Assembly (NCBI GenBank): GCA_002433075.1
Contig: DJHM01000025.1
Span: 1-30,568, forward strand
DNA: 30,568 nt
Source of the DNA: Latescibacteria bacterium UBA6620
Lineage (GTDB): Bacteria > Latescibacterota > UBA2968
Direction of reading: 5' to 3'
Below, piece after piece: positions 1 through 8,994 of this stretch. The position numbers were made by a program, and so were the translations under genes. Below the pieces are notes generated by a model. The model did not search any database. It was not told the DNA's origin and saw only the letters and a list, made by a program, of their open reading frames with translations. The stretch's first letter is position 1; each line of letters begins with the position of its first letter.

Positions 1-1328
1 CCCATCATGACCTTGTCTTTGGCATCTTCGAAGTCCTGCATCACCACCCGGGAACGATCCTGGCGCGAGGCGAGAAGGGCGGCTTCGTTGACGAGATTTT
101 CGAGGTCGGCACCAGAGAGCCCGGGGGTACCACGGGCGATGACCTTGATTTTGACATCCTTGGCAAGAGGAACGTTGCGCGTGTGGACACGCAGGATCCC
201 TTCGCGTCCTTTGATATCGGGGAGATCGACGACGACCTGCCGATCGAAACGTCCGGGGCGCATGAGCGCCGGGTCCAGCACGTCGGGGCGGTTGGTCGCC
301 GCAATCAGGATCACGCCCTCTTTGGATTCGAAACCGTCCATTTCCACGAGGAGCTGGTTGAGCGTCTGCTCCCGCTCATCGTGGCCCCCGCCGATGCCGG
401 CGCCACGATGTCGACCAACGGCGTCCATTTCATCGATGAAGATGATGCAGGGGGCGTGGTTTTTTCCTTGTTCGAACAAGTCTCGGACACGTGAGGCTCC
501 AACCCCGACGAACATCTCGACAAAGTCGGACCCGCTCATGCTGAAGAAGGGGACACCCGCCTCACCGGCGACGGCCTTGGCCATGTAGGTCTTGCCCGTA
601 CCCGGCGGCCCGACGAGCAGGACGCCCTTGGGGATGCGCCCCCCAAGCCGCTGGAATTTTCGTGGGTCTTTCAGAAACTCGATGATCTCCTGAAGCTCGT
701 GCTTGGCCTCCTCGGCCCCAGCCACGTCTTTGAAGGTGATTTTGGGGCGATCTTCGGAGACGAGCTTCGCTTTGCTCTTGCCGAAACTGAAGGCACCTTT
801 GGGGCCGCCCTGCATTTGCCTCAGGATGAAAAGCCAGAGTCCGACGAACAGCAACCACGGAAGGAAATTGAAGAAGACGCTCACCCAGTTGAAGGGCTTA
901 CTCTGGAAGCGGAAGTTGACGCCCTGCTTCTCCCATTCGGCCCGGGTTTCGCCGTCGATGACGCCGAGGTTGACGACGAATGCGTCGTAGGATCGGGGCG
1001 TGCCCGTTCTGTCGGACGTCAATTCGGGTTCTAGCAGGGAGCCGTGGAACTCTGTCTCGATGATGATCGCACTCTCGATCTTGCCGGCCTCGAGAAGGTC
1101 CTTGTAATCCTTGTAGCTCAACGTGACTTCGTCGTTGGCCGTGTTGCTTCCAAGGAACTTGGAAGCGAAGATCGCAACAAGCATGAAGACCACCCAGAAC
1201 GCCAGCGTCTTGGAGATTCGACGCCACGGACGCTTGCCATCGGGCTTGGGCCCATCTGGCCGCTGCTGCTGGGGTTGTTGCACAGGTTCCTCTGGGCGAT
1301 CGGGTTTTTTGGGATCAGGCTCAGCCAT
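1..1328 (-). CDS. ftsH: ATP-dependent zinc metalloprotease FtsH (3' end missing)
   Basis: Membrane-anchored AAA+ protease that unfolds and degrades membrane and short-lived cytosolic proteins. The reading frame is open from ATG at 1328 to the window edge, about 442 codons. In order it shows a Pro/Gln-rich cytoplasmic start, a first membrane segment near residues 37-55, a periplasmic part, a second membrane segment near 155-175, then the AAA module. There I read Walker A GPPGTGKT (about residue 240), the pore motif FVGVGASRVRDLF, Walker B IIFIDEMDA and the second region of homology DPALMRPGRFDRQ. The zinc-binding HExxH protease domain would lie beyond position 1 and cannot be checked. Its start overlaps the tilS stop by 8 nt (ATGGCTGA), so translation is probably coupled. 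The tilS-ftsH order is common in bacteria. Identification is firm. Confidence 0.96.
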   Translation of the reverse strand, partial: MAEPDPKKPDRPEEPVQQPQQQRPDGPKPDGKRPWRRISKTLAFWVVFMLVAIFASKFLGSNTANDEVTLSYKDYKDLLEAGKIESAIIIETEFHGSLLEPELTSDRTGTPRSYDAFVVNLGVIDGETRAEWEKQGVNFRFQSKPFNWVSVFFNFLPWLLFVGLWLFILRQMQGGPKGAFSFGKSKAKLVSEDRPKITFKDVAGAEEAKHELQEIIEFLKDPRKFQRLGGRIPKGVLLVGPPGTGKTYMAKAVAGEAGVPFFSMSGSDFVEMFVGVGASRVRDLFEQGKNHAPCIIFIDEMDAVGRHRGAGIGGGHDEREQTLNQLLVEMDGFESKEGVILIAATNRPDVLDPALMRPGRFDRQVVVDLPDIKGREGILRVHTRNVPLAKDVKIKVIARGTPGLSGADLENLVNEAALLASRQDRSRVVMQDFEDAKDKVMM

Positions 1329-2793
1329 CGGAGGGTGCTTTCGAGGACGGAAGTTGAAGTGCGTTTGCCAGGTTTCGCCAGTCGCCCCTGAATTCCAGAT
1401 GTACGGCTCGCCGGGCCTCTTCAGGCACCAGCGCTCGAGCAGAAGTTCGAAGGCCCACGACCCAGAGGGGTTCGTCGCCACTTACGACGACGGGGACTTC
1501 ATCTCGGACGATGCGCGGGACCTTCCGGTCAATCAACAGCTTGCTGATTTTTACACGCCCGGAGAGCCCATAGGGTTCGATGCGGTCTCCCGGTTGGACC
1601 GACCTCAGGCGTAGAGGACCCAGTCGGGATGGATCGAACCAGGCAGTGAACGGGTCGCCCGTTTTGAGGTCCCTCGGCCGATCCTGTGAACAGGAAACGA
1701 CGAGTTCGGCTCCGATTTGGGGGTACTGTGTCAGCCCCGACTCTTTGATGGGCAGATCGAAAGGGCCGACACGTCTTCCAAAAACGAAGAGCCGCCCGTC
1801 GAAACAGGCGGTCAAGTCGGGTGTCAGGTCGACCCGGGAGGATTCCCGGCTGAACCGATCCAACGCGTCGTTGACTCGTGCTGCAGACAGCTCTCGTAGA
1901 TCGACACCAAGCCGTCCGGCGGCCAATCTGAACAGGCGACGCTGAATCGCTATATGATAACGGAAACACGCAGGGCCATCAAGCGCTATCTTGCGGTCGG
2001 TTTGAACGCAAGTTACGGTTTTAAAGGCGTCTACCGCTGTTTGTGCGAGGAAATCCTCGTCGCTTCTGAGCAGGTCGGCTGTGCGCGCGATGACGGCCGG
2101 TATGGCATCGGAAAACTCCGTTCTGAGTCGTGGGATCACCCGATGTCGGATTCGATTTCTGAGAAATCGAGTGTCGTTGTTGCTGACATCGTCGACGTGG
2201 TGCAGACCCCTCGCGTTTGCATAGGCGTCGATCGCCGCCCTGGATTCGGCCAGGAGCGGGCGAATCCACTCACCCGCGGTTAGAGGCCGAATCCCCGCCA
2301 GACCGGTAAGACCAGCCCCACGGGTCAGCCTCATCAGCACCGTTTCTGCCTGATCGTCGAGGTGGTGTCCGAGGGCGATCCTGTGTGCGCCGACGTCGCT
2401 GGCAACTCCCGAAAGAAAGCTACGCCGCATCTCCCTTCCCGCTTCTTCCAGTGACTCTCCATTTGAACGTGCCCGAGAGGCGATATCCGCTTCTTGCGTG
2501 TGGCAGGTTAGACGCAGATCCCGGGCCAGTGTTTCCACGAAATCACGATCCTCACCAGAGTTCGGACGTAGTCGGTGATTGAGGTGGGCGACGTGTAGCG
2601 TCAGGTCGAGGGAAGGCGCGAGATGGGTGAGTACGTCGAGGAGGACGACAGAGTCGACACCCCCGGAAACGGCAACGACGACCGTCTGGCCCTGGGATAA
2701 CAGACCGTGATGATCGGAGTAGGTGTGAACCCGTTGGATGAAGGAGTTTTCGTGCTGCACACGCCTAATGTAACAAGAACTATGGGGTTCCAC
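1321..2793 (-). CDS. tilS: tRNA(Ile)-lysidine synthase TilS
   Basis: Cytoplasmic enzyme that converts C34 of the AUA-reading tRNA-Ile to lysidine with ATP and lysine, an essential decoding step. The 490-residue product has the N-type PP-loop SGGVDS at residues 43-48, the downstream GHHLDDQAETVLMR motif and the RNRIRHRVIP segment typical of TilS. It also has a C-terminal substrate-binding domain (RLRSVQPGDRIEPYG, then KISKLLIDRKVPR). Length fits the long TilS form. The upstream-most start is GTG at 2793 and has no clear ribosome site. A second GTG at 2760 gives an N-terminus more like the family and is a real alternative. The gene is divergent from the oxidoreductase at 2870 and overlaps ftsH at its 3' end. 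Confidence 0.95.
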   Translation of the reverse strand: MEPHSSCYIRRVQHENSFIQRVHTYSDHHGLLSQGQTVVVAVSGGVDSVVLLDVLTHLAPSLDLTLHVAHLNHRLRPNSGEDRDFVETLARDLRLTCHTQEADIASRARSNGESLEEAGREMRRSFLSGVASDVGAHRIALGHHLDDQAETVLMRLTRGAGLTGLAGIRPLTAGEWIRPLLAESRAAIDAYANARGLHHVDDVSNNDTRFLRNRIRHRVIPRLRTEFSDAIPAVIARTADLLRSDEDFLAQTAVDAFKTVTCVQTDRKIALDGPACFRYHIAIQRRLFRLAAGRLGVDLRELSAARVNDALDRFSRESSRVDLTPDLTACFDGRLFVFGRRVGPFDLPIKESGLTQYPQIGAELVVSCSQDRPRDLKTGDPFTAWFDPSRLGPLRLRSVQPGDRIEPYGLSGRVKISKLLIDRKVPRIVRDEVPVVVSGDEPLWVVGLRTSARALVPEEARRAVHLEFRGDWRNLANALQLPSSKAPSDG

Positions 2794-2824
2794 ACGGCGG
2801 CTTGAGCACCACTGGACCCACCCC

Positions 2825-2830
2825 TATATT
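2825..2830 (+). promoter_or_regulatory. possible -10 element upstream of the Gfo/Idh/MocA gene
   Basis: TATATT lies about 40 nt before the ATG at 2870, in the 76-nt divergent gap between tilS and the oxidoreductase. AT-rich hexamers sit at a similar distance before two other plus-strand genes (TAGAAT at 25337 and 29545). No convincing -35 box is visible, so this rests on position and composition only. Confidence 0.25.
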
Positions 2831-2869
2831 CAGCGCAGTTGACCTTCATCTACCCACACGGGAAGAACC

Positions 2870-3910
2870 ATGGTACGAATCGGGATCGCCGGCATTGGCT
2901 TTATGGGACTGACACATTTTCGTGCGTCCGGGTCCCTGCGGGGTGGCAGGGTCACGGCGATCTGCTCGCGGTCTGCCAGGAAGCGGGCGGGAGACTGGCG
3001 GGGTATCGGGGGAAACTTCGGTTCAGGCGGGGAAAAGGTGGACCTTGCGAACGTGGAGACATTCTCGGACTATGACGAGCTGATCCACAGTCCTGACGTA
3101 GACCTCGTCGATATTTGCTATCCCTCCGACCAGCACGCGGATCGGGCGGTGGCCGCACTCCGGGCGGGAAAGCACGTGCTGGTCGAGAAACCGATCGCCC
3201 TGACAAGCTGGGATGCAACACGAATGGTGCGGGCGGCGAAGCGCTACGACCGGCACCTGATGGTGGCGCACGTGCTCCCGTTCTTTCCCGAATATGCGTG
3301 GCTGGTAGAAACGATAGAGGCCGGAACGTACGGAGACCTTCTGGGCGCCCATTTCAAACGGGTCATCTCAAGACTCGACTGGTCGGGAGGATCACTGAAT
3401 CTTGCCCGCAGCGGAGGGCCGGGCGTCGACCTTCACATCCACGATGTACACTTCATTCAGCTGGTGTTCGGGAAACCGAACCGGATAACGGCATCGGGGA
3501 GGCTTGTGGAAGAGGCGTACGTCGAATACGCATCGACGACCTACCTCTACGACGAGAAACCGGATTTGACGGTGACCTGTGCCTCAGGTGCGATCTCCAA
3601 GAAGGGGCGGCCGTTCGCACACGGGTTTGAGATCTACGCCGAGGGAGCAACGATTGCCTACGAGGCCTCCACGCTGGGCGGTAAACCGCACGTGGCAACG
3701 CCCCTGTCGGTGATTACGGACGACGGGAAGGTGCGGAAACCCCGGCTGCGAGGTGGAGACGCGTTTCGTCGAGAGATGCAGGCTGCAGTGAACGTCGTCA
3801 GGACGGGACGGAGTTCGTCCGCGTTGTCGGCTGACCGCGCAGCAGCGGCCCTCAAACTTTGCTTCAAGGAGGCGGAGTCCGTTCGTCGAGGACGAACGGT
3901 CAACGTGTGA
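2870..3910 (+). CDS. Gfo/Idh/MocA family oxidoreductase
   Basis: NAD(P)-dependent oxidoreductase acting on a sugar, inositol or sugar-acid derivative; the exact substrate cannot be read from sequence. The 346-residue product opens with the Rossmann motif GIAGIGFMG (residues 5-13). It has the family signature EKP at 106-108, where K107 is the usual catalytic lysine, and GGPGVDLHIHD around 182-192, giving the conserved Asp187 and His191. Length is typical. GGAAGA stands just before ATG 2870 as a ribosome site. It is monocistronic here, divergent from tilS and convergent with the broken propeller gene, whose remnant frame runs up to and into its 3' end. The frame is intact. Confidence 0.92.
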   Translation: MVRIGIAGIGFMGLTHFRASGSLRGGRVTAICSRSARKRAGDWRGIGGNFGSGGEKVDLANVETFSDYDELIHSPDVDLVDICYPSDQHADRAVAALRAGKHVLVEKPIALTSWDATRMVRAAKRYDRHLMVAHVLPFFPEYAWLVETIEAGTYGDLLGAHFKRVISRLDWSGGSLNLARSGGPGVDLHIHDVHFIQLVFGKPNRITASGRLVEEAYVEYASTTYLYDEKPDLTVTCASGAISKKGRPFAHGFEIYAEGATIAYEASTLGGKPHVATPLSVITDDGKVRKPRLRGGDAFRREMQAAVNVVRTGRSSSALSADRAAAALKLCFKEAESVRRGRTVNV

Positions 3911-4638
3911 AGATGGCGACACAGGTTTCCCCCAGGGACGCGAACCAAAGGCGATCCTCGTTCGCCGTGATCGACCAGACCGAGCCAGACGAGGCCCCCA
4001 TCGTCCTGAACCAGGGATTCGAGGTGAGGCTCGTGCAGGTTGTCGTTTGCGGGGAAGGGGCTGGGGCCCGTGTCGGTCAGGATGGAAAGACCGTCGGGGG
4101 GCGAGAACTAGATCTGGTTCTCGACCTCCGCTAGCGCGTGGCCGATCAGCGCCGCAGGGCCGGGTGGGACAACCACTTCGATCTCAGGAATTCGGAATCC
4201 CGTTGCTGGGATCTTGAACAGCCCTCCGTTCTGCGTGACGAACCACAGATTGCCTGCCCGGTCGCGCAACGACTCGAAGACGGCCGGCTCGGGGGAGTCC
4301 ATCTTCGACATCGAGATTCCGTTCCCGGTGCCGAACCAGACTCGACGATCCAGATCCTTCGTGATGGTTTCGACCGCTCCGGCCAGCAGGCCGTGTGAGA
4401 TGTCGAACGTTTTCCAGTGGGGTGCGGGAGCCTTCCCGCGGTTTCGCTGTACGGCTACAGCGAGTCCCGGGGACGATTCGGTCCAGGGACGCAGGACCGT
4501 GAGACGGTCTTCCTGGGCAGGGGTCGGGGAAAGGAACAGGGCGTGGAGGGCGAGGATGTGCATCCAAAAACGTAGACGGCCAACCCGGGTGTGGAGATGG
4601 CCGTCTGCGAGGCGAGGGTAGGGGACTTCAGCGTTCAT
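3911..4638 (-). pseudogene. remnant of a two-component-regulator-type beta-propeller protein
   Basis: The first 176 codons (4638 to TAG at 4110-4108) hold a hydrophobic signal-like segment and blades of the Reg_prop type: RRVWFGTGNGISM and RDRAGNLWFVTQNGGLFKI. The same frame continues past the TAG with another blade, including DGLSILTDTG and VQDDGGLVWLGL, down to the end of the neighbouring oxidoreductase gene. In complete genes such blades form the periplasmic sensor of hybrid histidine kinases; no membrane or kinase part remains here. The ATG at 4638 overlaps the DUF4254 stop by 11 nt. An internal ATG at 4563 gives a better signal peptide (MHILALHALFLSPTPAQ). I read this as a decayed gene with one nonsense codon and a lost 3' end. 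A short secreted two-blade protein ending at the TAG is less likely. Confidence 0.65.
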
Positions 4639-5170
4639 AAATCTTCAACGTTGTATAGAGCTTCATCCGAAGGGAACCGGTCTCGAGGTTCTTGAACATC
4701 TGGTCGAGACCTTCTGCTAGGTCGGACGCTTCCTCCTGAAGAATCTGGACCTGGTCTTCAAGTTCAGCGTGGTCTGCTTTGAGTGCAAGGATCGTCAGTC
4801 GATCGTAGATGCTGCCTGGAGATTCTGTGAGCACGGGAGCCGTGGGCTGCGAAGTCGGAAGCCGCTCGAAGCAGTACCGGTTGAGGACGTTGATCTGGTC
4901 CACCCTGCGCTGGTTCGACCGGTCGATCTCCTGCTTCAGCCGACCGGCTGCTGCGAGGTCGGTCGTCGCTCGACTCTCATCTTCCAGGTGCCACTGGAAA
5001 CAGTTAATGAGAGCCAGATGCTCGACGAGTCTTGCGATTTCGGACCGACGAGACTCGATGATCTTCGCGCACACCGTCCAATCGAGGTCCGGATTCGTTT
5101 CGTGCCATACGGACACGACTTCTCCAGAGAGGACGAATGCCTCGCACCCTTGAACGTACCAGTCCCCCAC
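4628..5170 (-). CDS. DUF4254 domain protein
   Basis: Conserved protein of unknown function, about 180 residues, probably cytosolic and largely helical. It matches my memory of the DUF4254 pattern: NCFQWHLEDESR, then KQEIDRSNQRRVDQIN and a Leu/Glu-rich C-terminal helix that looks like a coiled coil. The family is often found next to lipopolysaccharide-type (GT9) glycosyltransferases, and one lies two genes upstream. I place the start at GTG 5170, three bases after the TAG of the upstream gene. The frame stays open further upstream to 5431, but that part lies inside the upstream gene and has no family-like sequence. It overlaps the propeller remnant by 11 nt. Confidence 0.72.
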   Translation of the reverse strand: MGDWYVQGCEAFVLSGEVVSVWHETNPDLDWTVCAKIIESRRSEIARLVEHLALINCFQWHLEDESRATTDLAAAGRLKQEIDRSNQRRVDQINVLNRYCFERLPTSQPTAPVLTESPGSIYDRLTILALKADHAELEDQVQILQEEASDLAEGLDQMFKNLETGSLRMKLYTTLKIYER

Positions 5171-5172
5171 GT

Positions 5173-5673
5173 CTAAGGGTTGAGGGGTGCCATCGTAATG
5201 TTGCTCACATCGACGCCCGCCTTCGATAGCGCATCGTAAAGGTCTTTGGGCGAGATGCCGCGAATGACGAACGGACGGCTCTTGGGAGCCACATTGCCGA
5301 TCGAACCGGGCGCGGCGCTGAGCGTGGCGTTCGTCGGACCTGCCATTGAAAGCGTCTGAGCGAAGGACAGAGTGGTGTTGGCCGAAAACTTGAGTGGTTT
5401 CGCTCGGTTTCCGAAGATTGTGTTGAGGCACGTGTCTGAGATGCCCCCCACGACGACAGGTGAGTTCTTGTTGGTGTCGCCCTGTAGCTTGACGTCGGCC
5501 ATATTCACGTCGTGGCGCGCTTCGAGCTCGGCTTTGATGTCGTCGACACTCCCGTCCACGGTGGCCGCGGGCAGACCTTCCTGATAATACTTCACGACGT
5601 GCCTGCTCTTCTTGGCTTTTTTGGCGGTTGCGCTCTTGACGGTCGCTTTCTTCGCCTTTTTCGCTTCGGCCAT
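5173..5673 (-). CDS. small protein with Lys/Ala-rich N-terminal tail, unknown function
   Basis: I do not recognise a family for this 166-residue product. The first 23 residues are a basic, histone-H1-like tail with AKKAKK repeats (MAEAKKAKKATVKSA, then AKKAKKSRH). The body follows, with a possible small helix around VDDIKAELEARHDVNM, a Gly/Asn/Ser/Thr-rich middle and a C-terminal segment ISPKDLYDALSKAGVDV. There is no signal peptide or membrane segment. GGGAGG stands 6-7 nt before ATG 5673, a strong ribosome site that supports a real gene. It lies 20 nt after the glycosyltransferase and three bases before the DUF4254 start, so it is part of that operon. A nucleic-acid or polyanion binding role is possible from the tail alone. 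It ends with TAG. Confidence 0.6.
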   Translation of the reverse strand: MAEAKKAKKATVKSATAKKAKKSRHVVKYYQEGLPAATVDGSVDDIKAELEARHDVNMADVKLQGDTNKNSPVVVGGISDTCLNTIFGNRAKPLKFSANTTLSFAQTLSMAGPTNATLSAAPGSIGNVAPKSRPFVIRGISPKDLYDALSKAGVDVSNITMAPLNP

Positions 5674-5693
5674 CTACGCCTCCCAGTGCACTG

Positions 5694-7786
5694 TCAGGTT
5701 TCCATCCGGACGGAAACTGCTTTCAAGACGTCTTCGACTTCAATGGATTCTATCGTGCCGTCCTCCGACGACACAACAGTCGTTCTGTTTCCCATAGGCC
5801 CGAAAAAGCGTGGGTTGGTGGGGCCGAAAAGGGCCACTTGAGGGACATCCATCAAGTCGGCAAGGTGCATCACGCCGTTGTCGTTCGCCAAATGGAAATC
5901 CAGACGTGATAGGACGCCGATGGGTCCACCGAGGCCGCCATAGCATTTGGACACATTCAGGCAGGGCGGCTTGATGAGCGATTCCAACAACCAGGTGAGT
6001 GGGACTTCGGTCGGGTGTCCCAGCAGGACGGGAAGGATCGGGCAGGTTTCCGAGAGGGTGTTGACCACGTCCGCGAATCGGTCGACCGGCCACTGCTTTC
6101 CCCCCGGAGAGAAGCCGCTCGGGGACAGACTGACCCGCAGGGCCCCGTTTTTTCGTCCCAGTAACTGTCCGGCGGATTGCCGTTCCTTCCTGGATGGGAC
6201 CGGTTGGACGTCGCTCCAGAATACCACAGGGTCTGAGACTCCAATGGTTCGGAGCAAACCGAGCATTGATTTCCACAGTGGTTCGTGAACGACGATGTCG
6301 TGGAAGGACTGGGATGCGCCAGGTGAATTCTTCGGGAAGCTGACCAACCGGTCGATCGGCTCGTCGACCAGCAGGTTTTGATCGGGGTCGAGGTTCAGGT
6401 CGAACCCTAGGTCGTAAGCCTGACGTCCGATGAACGTCAGGCTGGACTTGCTTTCAATCCCGAAGATGTGATCGAGCCCGAGGTGTCTGTAGAGCCTTCG
6501 CTGTTCAGTCGGGACCAGGATCGTGATTTCTCTCTTCGGGAAGGCCCTGCGGCGCGCAACCAGAAACGCAAACGATTGGATCTGGTCGCCGAATCTCTCC
6601 GACTGCGTTACGAGAATACGGCGGGTGCAATTTCTGATTCGACGTTGGGCAACCGCTCGGGTGGGCTTCCGGGACGAAAGGACGGCCTTCTCCGGTGCGG
6701 GAAGGATCGCTTCCAACTCTTCCGCCCTTCGATCGATGTCGAAGGCCGAGGCGGATCGTTTTGCCTGCCGGACCAGCTTGGTTCCGAGGTCTTTCGAATC
6801 CAGAATGCGACCCAGGGCTTTCCCGAGTTGTCGGGGATTGCCTTTTGAAACCAAGATTCCGCTGACGTTGTCGTCGACGATCTTGGGGAGTCCGCCCACG
6901 TTCGTCGCGACACAGGGGGCCCCGTCGATCAGCGCTTCGATGACTGCGTTGGGGATACCCTCCACGAACGAGGGTTGGGCGTACACCGTGGCCGCACCAA
7001 GGAGAGTGCGGGGGTCTTCCTGTTGAGGCAACAGGAAGACCTTGCCTCGGAGCGCCGGGTGGTCAGCCAGCGCCCGGAGGCGCTGTGCATGCGTTTCGTC
7101 GCCCACGCCGCCGGCGATTTCGAGCGCGGCGTCGGGATGGCGTTCGACCATCTGGAGGAAGGCGAGGACCAGGCATTCCTGCCCCTTTTGCTCGACGATC
7201 CTCGCGAGATTGAGAATCACCCGTGAACGGGGCGGGACACCGTGGCGGTTAAGCGTGGCACGGACCTCTTCCGGGGTGAACTCCCCACGACCCGGTTATA
7301 GACCGGTGTAGAGGACGTCCACATAGGACTCGGACATTTCGGGAAAGACGCGAAAGAATTCCGATCGGTTCTGCTTGCAGACAGTGATCAGCCTGCAGAA
7401 CTTCGGGCTCAGCCCGTAGCTGTAGTGATGGGCCCTGTGTAGGGTGGGAGCCCCATCTTGACGTAGATATCGGGCGTGTCAGGATCGTGCTTGCAGATCT
7501 CGTTGAGCTGCCACGTCTCCAGCCCGGAGCCGTAGGGGGGTATCACGATCTTCTGAATGTCCTGGTCTTTCAGGAGGTCGACTAATCGGCTCGGGAAATC
7601 GAGCGAGGAGATCGACGCGTAGGAATCGGCATCGACTTTTTTAGGAAGGTTCTGATGGATTCCTGCACCCTCGGGAGCCAGGATCCGACAGCGATGCCCA
7701 GGTCTGGTGAGTGCGCCCGACATACGTTGGACCTAGATCTCGCCACCGCCCAGATGGCACGTATCATTGAGGAACAGGATATTCAC
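5694..7786 (-). pseudogene. broken GT4-GT9 fusion glycosyltransferase
   Basis: The reconstructed protein is about 700 residues: a GT4 (retaining, GT-B) module followed by a GT9 (heptosyltransferase-like) module. Both would build envelope or secreted glycans at the cytoplasmic face. GTG 7786 follows AAGGCG and starts VNILFLNDTCHLGGGEI, then TAG at 7735-7733, then VQRMSGALTRPGHRCRIL. One base seems lost in the G-run at 7430-7432, after which HHYSYGLSPKFCRLI continues in a new frame. TAA at 7298-7296 interrupts again (VLYTGL, stop, PGRGEFTPEEV). The part from 7220 to 5694 is intact, with the GT4 motif FVEGIPNAVIEAL and the GT9 motifs NDNGVMHLADLMDVPQ and VALFGPTNP. With two stops and a frameshift no full-length product is expected. 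An internal start could still yield the GT9 half. Confidence 0.82.
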
Positions 7787-7805
7787 TTGGCGCCTTGTGG
7801 CTCGG

Positions 7806-8742
7806 TTAGTCGGTTAACAGCCCGAAGGCGGACTGATCGACCCAGTCGCCTTTGATAATGCTCCACCAGTCCCCGGTCAGATCCTTCCTCACATAGTCAT
7901 AGGGTAGCCACACGTAACCCTGGTTGCCCCATCCCGTTCCCCACGAATTCTTCACTTTGATCGAGCCGATGGAAGGAAACGCGCAAGCGTCGTCGGTCGT
8001 AGCCGACGGCCATAATGGAGTGACCTCCGGCGGGAGTCTCGTCGGCCTTGGGAGCGGGTATGAATCCTCTGTTATCGTCCGCCTCGCTGATGGAATTAAA
8101 GACCGTAAACCCGAAGATACAGGCGAGGCCTGCAGCCAGAACGGTCTTGATCCGCAGAAGAAGGTCGTCATGGTCCAGACGTCGAGTGTCGAGCCGGAAA
8201 CAGGTGAGGGCCTTGTAGTCGTCCGTGATCTGATAGCAGAAGGGAGGTGGCTCTTCATCGTAGGGAGGCGTCAGGCCTGCCCGCTCGTCGCTGTAGGGCC
8301 AGTACGACTCGGGTACGGCGCCGAAGAGGCGGATGGCTTCCATCGTGGTACGATTGAAAACCCCCGAATCCCCCTTCACATTCATCAGGTTGCGGGTCGC
8401 CTTGTAAAGGAAGAGGCGGGAAAGATCCGTATAGGTGTTATGCGCTTTGTTCTGGCAATATTCGATTTGACTGACGCCGGCTTTGGCGGCGCACGAGTTG
8501 AGTTTCCCCTGGTCTTCGACAGGCGAGCACCACCGGCTCAGGTCGACGCTTCGGGGCAGGGTCAGATTGTGGAGATCGTCGACATCCAGCTGCATTCCGT
8601 CGACGAGCATCTTCTTCAGGGAGCGTTTTTCCCCGGCGTTTTGCGCTTGTGAGGAGAGCCGGTCCTCTCCGATCTTGTAGTCTTTGAAGTTCGGGAATTC
8701 GGGCAGCCAGCGTAGGTTGCTCTTACGCTTGAAAGGGCGCAT
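7806..8742 (-). pseudogene. papain-family (C1) cysteine protease, frameshifted
   Basis: Papain-like peptidase with all catalytic motifs present but split over two frames. From ATG 8742, preceded by AGGAG, the first frame gives about 250 residues. These include VEDQGKLNSCAAKAG (oxyanion Gln and nucleophile Cys) and GGHSIMAVGYD (catalytic His). Near 7995-8003 the frame shifts by one base. The second frame then supplies KVKNSWGTGWGNQGY (catalytic Asn and following Trp/Gly motif), ending at TAA 7808-7806. No signal peptide is visible. It is the first gene of the glycosyltransferase operon; the next start is 19 nt downstream. A single indel separates it from a working gene, so a recent mutation or an assembly error are both possible. 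Confidence 0.8.
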
Positions 8743-8994
8743 CTCGGGGGCTCCTGGCACAGGGTTCGATGCGTAAATGGCACGCTGCAATGTGCAACCA
8801 CAAAAGACGAGTCCATCACATCCGCAAGGAAAAAACGCGCTGAGACGGGTGCTGTTGGCAGGCGCGGGATGCCGAATGACTCCTGAAACATCTCCAGAAG
8901 TTGGCCAGTTTCGCCATCGGGCTTGCGCGGGATAGGGTGATTGTGAATCTTGGGCTGAAAATGTTGGCATTGGAACTCACGGGTAGAGGCGGAT

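Noticed and set aside
4628..5431. Longer form of the DUF4254 protein starting at 5431
   Set aside because: The extra N-terminal part lies fully inside the upstream Lys-rich gene in another frame, is rich in Arg/His/Gln as shadow frames are, and has no family match.
7924..8652. 242-codon plus-strand open frame opposite the protease
   Set aside because: Antisense shadow of a gene with all papain motifs; no ribosome site and no recognised domain.
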